Shown here one piece after another: positions 5,773-8,211 of a stretch of 8,211 nucleotides of DNA. The notes under the pieces were generated by a model. The model saw nothing but the letters and a program-made list of their open reading frames with translations. It had not been told where the DNA came from and searched no databases. The stretch's first letter is position 1. Each line of letters begins with the position of its first letter. Source of the DNA: a bacterium UBA6115 (lineage in GTDB: Bacteria; Bacillota_A; Clostridia; Christensenellales; Aristaeellaceae); NCBI GenBank assembly GCA_002428405.1, contig DIWD01000039.1, positions 1 through 8,211 on the forward strand, given 5' to 3'. Position numbers and translations under genes: made by a program.

Positions 5773-7134
5773 ATGACCGGTATTCCGCTGCTCATTGCCT
5801 TTGTGGTGGCTATCATCCTGATGATTGTCCTGATTTCCAAGTTCCATGTCCATGCCTTCATTTCCCTGATGCTGGTGTCCCTGCTGTTCGCGATTGTCGC
5901 GGGCATCAAAATCACGGATATTCCCACCATCATCGGGCAGGGCTTCTCCGGTACCTTTACCAGTATAGGCATTGTCATCATCCTGGGCGCATTGATCGGC
6001 ACCCTGCTTGAGAAAACGGGCGCGGCGCTGAAGATGGCCGATTCCGTGGTCAAGCTGGTCGGTAAAAATCATCCGGAAGCCGCGATGCTCATCATGGGCT
6101 GGATCGTGTCCATCCCGGTGTTCTGCGACTCAGGCTTTGTCATCCTCAATCCCATCAGAAAAGCGCTGGTCAAGCGCACGGCGCGTTCCTCCGTCGCCTC
6201 CACCGTGGCGCTGTCCATGGGCCTGTATATTTCCCACTGCTTCATCCCGCCCACGCCGGGCCCCATTGCGGCAGCGAACGCCCTGTTTGAGGGCATCACC
6301 CAGCCGGTCAACCTGCTGCTGGTCATCGGCATCGGCGCGGCCTGCTCCATCCTGCCCCTGATCGTCAGCTATTTCTTCTCGCTGTTCATCGGCAAGCATG
6401 TCAAGAGCAAGGAAGAAAAAGGCGGCGAAGGCGCGGTCGTGCAGACCTACGAAGAACTGGTCAAGAGCTACGGCAAGCTGCCCAACGGCTGGATGTCCTT
6501 CTCCCCCATCGTACTCCCCATCTTCCTGATGGGACTGGCCTCCGCGCTGAAGATGGCGAATGTCGACGTTCCCTTCATCGCTTTCCTGGGCACCCCCATC
6601 ATGGCGCTGGCCGTCGGCGTCGTTTTCGGCGTCCTGCTCCTTATGATGAGCGGCAAGCTGAAAGAGTTCTACCCCATCACTGACAGCACCCTGCGGGTCG
6701 TCGGCCCCATCCTGTTTGTGACCGCCGCGGGCGGCGTGCTGGGCAAAGTGATTGCCTCCACCGACATGGTGAAGTTCATCTCCGACAACTCCACCGCGCT
6801 GTCCACCCTGGGGTACCTCTTCCCCTTCCTGCTGGCCGCCATCCTCAAGACCGCTCAGGGTTCCTCCACGGTGGCCATCACCACCACGGCCGGCATCCTG
6901 GCGCCCCTGATGCTCACCATTGGCTTCACCACCCCTGTCCATGCGGCCCTGACCGTGGTTGCCATCGGCGCCGGCGCGATGACCGTGTCCCACGCGAACG
7001 ACAGTTATTTCTGGGTGGTGACCAACTTTGGCGACATGGAAGTCAAGGACGGTTACAAGACCCAGACGCTTGGCACCCTGCTGGTCGGCATTGCCGGGTT
7101 CATCAACGTCTGGCTGCTCTCCCTGATCCTGTAA
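5773..7134 (+). CDS. GntP-family sugar-acid:H+ symporter (gluconate/glycerate permease)
   Basis: This is a 453-residue polytopic inner-membrane transporter of the gluconate:H+ symporter (GntP) family, full length compared with about 440 residues for E. coli GntT and GntP. Family hallmarks in order are FCDSGFVIL (117-125), PPTPGP (159-164), VGPILFVTAAGGVLGKV (310-326), KTAQGSSTVA (359-368) and SHANDSYFW (406-414). A hydrophilic loop near residues 207-238 separates the two halves. ATG 5773 is chosen because AAGGAGG (5758-5764) lies 8 nt upstream; the frame could begin at TTG 5755, but that would put the ribosome binding site inside the gene. A consensus promoter precedes it, and a glycerate kinase gene follows 79 nt downstream. 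Family membership is secure. The substrate is inferred: D-glycerate is suggested by the kinase, but gluconate or another hydroxy acid is equally compatible with the sequence. Confidence 0.93.
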   Translation: MTGIPLLIAFVVAIILMIVLISKFHVHAFISLMLVSLLFAIVAGIKITDIPTIIGQGFSGTFTSIGIVIILGALIGTLLEKTGAALKMADSVVKLVGKNHPEAAMLIMGWIVSIPVFCDSGFVILNPIRKALVKRTARSSVASTVALSMGLYISHCFIPPTPGPIAAANALFEGITQPVNLLLVIGIGAACSILPLIVSYFFSLFIGKHVKSKEEKGGEGAVVQTYEELVKSYGKLPNGWMSFSPIVLPIFLMGLASALKMANVDVPFIAFLGTPIMALAVGVVFGVLLLMMSGKLKEFYPITDSTLRVVGPILFVTAAGGVLGKVIASTDMVKFISDNSTALSTLGYLFPFLLAAILKTAQGSSTVAITTTAGILAPLMLTIGFTTPVHAALTVVAIGAGAMTVSHANDSYFWVVTNFGDMEVKDGYKTQTLGTLLVGIAGFINVWLLSLIL

Positions 7135-7169
7135 ACGGGGATCGGAAAGGCCGAAAACCAAACCGGAGT

Positions 7170-7189
7170 GCCGGGGCATTTGCTCCGGC
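7170..7189 (+). promoter_or_regulatory. Intercistronic GC-rich hairpin between permease and kinase genes
   Basis: GCCGGGGC (7170-7177) can pair with GCTCCGGC (7182-7189), including one G-U pair, around an ATTT loop. The sequence that follows is CTCCTTTTCCT, not a clean T-run, so this is at best a leaky terminator. It could instead protect the 3' end of the permease mRNA from exonucleases, giving more permease than kinase. An alternative stem CCGGAG/CTCCGG (7163-7168 with 7183-7188) competes with it. Confidence 0.5.
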
Positions 7190-7207
7190 CTCCTTTTCCT
7201 AAAGGAG
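7190..7207 (+). promoter_or_regulatory. Hairpin that would sequester the kinase ribosome binding site
   Basis: CTCCTTT (7190-7196) pairs perfectly with AAAGGAG (7201-7207) around a TCCT loop. The right arm is the Shine-Dalgarno sequence of the kinase gene, whose ATG follows 6 nt later. If formed, the 7-bp stem would hide the ribosome binding site. It directly abuts the preceding hairpin. The regulatory role is inferred from pairing alone. Confidence 0.5.
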
Positions 7208-7213
7208 AAGAAC

Positions 7214-8211
7214 ATGGACTTGCGCAAAGACGCACAGGAAATCATCAACGCCGCGCTAAAAGCCGCCCAGCCTGACATAGCCGTTGAAACGGCGCTGCAG
7301 GAGATCCGTTTTGAACCCGGCGGCCGCGTGGTCGCCGTTTCACTGGGCAAAGCCGCATGGCAGATGGCGAAAGCCGCCTCCCGCGCGCTTGGCAAGCGGA
7401 TCGGCCAAGGCATCGTCATCACCAAATACGGCCATCTGATGGGCGACATCCCGCGCTTTACACTCAGGGAGGCCGGGCACCCGGTCCCTGACGGCAATTC
7501 CTTTTCCGCCACGGAGGAAGCCATCCAATTGGTCAGCGGTCTTTCGCCCAGCGACAGTGTGCTGCTGCTGATTTCAGGCGGCGGCTCCGCCCTGTTTGAA
7601 AAGCCCCTGATCAGCCCGGACGCGCTTTATGACATCACCGGGCAGCTGCTCCGCTGCGGGGCGGACATCAAGGAGATGAACACGATCAGGAAACGCCTCT
7701 CCGCTGTCAAAGGCGGCCGCTTCGCCCAACTGTGCGCGCCCGCGCAGGTCTACTCCATCATCCTCTCGGACATCATCGGCGACCCGCTGGACATGATCGC
7801 CTCCGGGCCCGCCTACCCGGACAGCTCTACCAGCGGGGACGCGCTGAGGATCGTCAGCAAGTACGGGCTGCAGCTGCCGAGTGAGGCGATGGAACTGCTG
7901 ATGAAGGATACGCCCAAAAGCTTGGACAATGTGCGCAGCCTGGTCACCGGCAGTGTCAAAGTCCTCTGCCAGACAGCCAGCGACACAGCGGCTGCCCTGG
8001 GCTACCGCCCGTTTATCCTCACCGCGAGCCTTGCCTGTCAGGCGCGGGAGGCGGGCAGCTTTCTGGGAAGTATCGCCCAGTACAACCACAGCAGCGATAC
8101 CAGCCTGGCGTTTATCGCCGGCGGGGAAACCGTCGTCAAGCTGACCGGAAAGGGTAAAGGCGGGCGCAACCAGGAAGTGGCGCTTTCCGCCGCGGGTGAA
8201 ATCGACGGCCT
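7214..8211 (+). CDS. Glycerate 2-kinase, MOFRL/DUF4147 family (3' end beyond window)
   Basis: The gene is open to the window edge with 332 codons visible. The family is usually about 410-450 residues, so perhaps 80-110 C-terminal residues are missing. It should phosphorylate D-glycerate with ATP to 2-phosphoglycerate in the cytoplasm, feeding lower glycolysis. Motifs in order are: SLGKAA (43-48, with K46 a likely active-site lysine); AGHPVPDG (87-94); LISGGGSAL (119-127); NTIRKRLSAVKGGR (156-169); SDIIGDPLDMIASGP (185-199); and GGETVVKLTGKGKGGRNQE (303-321), the start of the MOFRL region. AAAGGAG at 7201-7207 supports ATG 7214. It is unrelated to the GarK/GlxK-type glycerate kinases in sequence motifs. 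It probably shares the permease transcript, with intervening hairpins likely tuning expression. The substrate assignment follows the family; related members act on hydroxypyruvate-pathway intermediates. Confidence 0.92.
   Translation, partial: MDLRKDAQEIINAALKAAQPDIAVETALQEIRFEPGGRVVAVSLGKAAWQMAKAASRALGKRIGQGIVITKYGHLMGDIPRFTLREAGHPVPDGNSFSATEEAIQLVSGLSPSDSVLLLISGGGSALFEKPLISPDALYDITGQLLRCGADIKEMNTIRKRLSAVKGGRFAQLCAPAQVYSIILSDIIGDPLDMIASGPAYPDSSTSGDALRIVSKYGLQLPSEAMELLMKDTPKSLDNVRSLVTGSVKVLCQTASDTAAALGYRPFILTASLACQAREAGSFLGSIAQYNHSSDTSLAFIAGGETVVKLTGKGKGGRNQEVALSAAGEIDG

Noticed and set aside
6130..7524. 464-codon open frame on the minus strand opposite the permease and kinase genes
   Set aside because: It is rich in Gly, His, Asp, Gln and Arg with no domain, spans two well-supported genes, and is explained by their strong G/C third-position bias.
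1..8211. CRISPR array, insertion sequence, tRNA/rRNA gene or toxin-antitoxin pair
   Set aside because: No regularly spaced repeats of CRISPR length, terminal inverted repeats, transposase or integrase motifs, cloverleaf-like sequence, or paired small overlapping genes were found by reading both strands.

Overview
The window looks like a chromosomal segment from a moderately GC-rich member of the Bacillota, most likely a clostridium-like anaerobe. The evidence is the holB-ricT gene pair, AGGAGG-type ribosome binding sites, a FHA / SEDS / class B PBP gene trio, consensus sigma-A promoter elements, and strong G/C preference at third codon positions. No rRNA, tRNA, CRISPR array, transposase or integrase was seen.

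Layout: (1) Positions 1-1021 (+) hold the last codons of a probable holB (DNA polymerase III delta' subunit) followed by a complete ricT/yaaT gene, closed by a clear intrinsic terminator (1035-1060). (2) Positions 1022-1319 are a convergent intergenic gap with one unconvincing small ORF. (3) Positions 4647-1320 (-) are a tightly overlapping three-gene operon for cell-wall synthesis: a membrane-anchored FHA protein, a SEDS glycosyltransferase (FtsW/RodA/SpoVE family) and a monofunctional class B penicillin-binding protein. An extended -10 promoter element lies just upstream. (4) Positions 4648-4804 are a divergent intergenic region with three ATG(A/T)CA hexamers spaced exactly 10 bp apart. (5) Positions 4805-5629 (+) hold an orphan gene resembling the N-terminal winged-helix domains of phage or plasmid replication proteins. 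(6) Positions 5713-8211 (+) are a sugar-acid utilisation unit: a perfect sigma-A promoter, a GntP-family permease, a structured 79-nt gap, and a glycerate 2-kinase (MOFRL family) cut off by the window end.

Working together: the SEDS protein polymerises glycan strands and the PBP cross-links them, so the pair is a classical peptidoglycan synthase. The FHA protein, translationally coupled to it, probably links it to a regulatory partner, although its phosphothreonine pocket looks degenerate. The permease and kinase probably import a sugar acid (D-glycerate is the simplest guess) and phosphorylate it to 2-phosphoglycerate for glycolysis. RicT is a component of the RNase Y-modulating Y-complex.

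I see no clearly new biological system. The points most worth a second look are the degenerate FHA domain, the phased repeats in the divergent promoter region, the orphan replication-initiator-like gene, and the hairpin that would sequester the glycerate kinase ribosome binding site.
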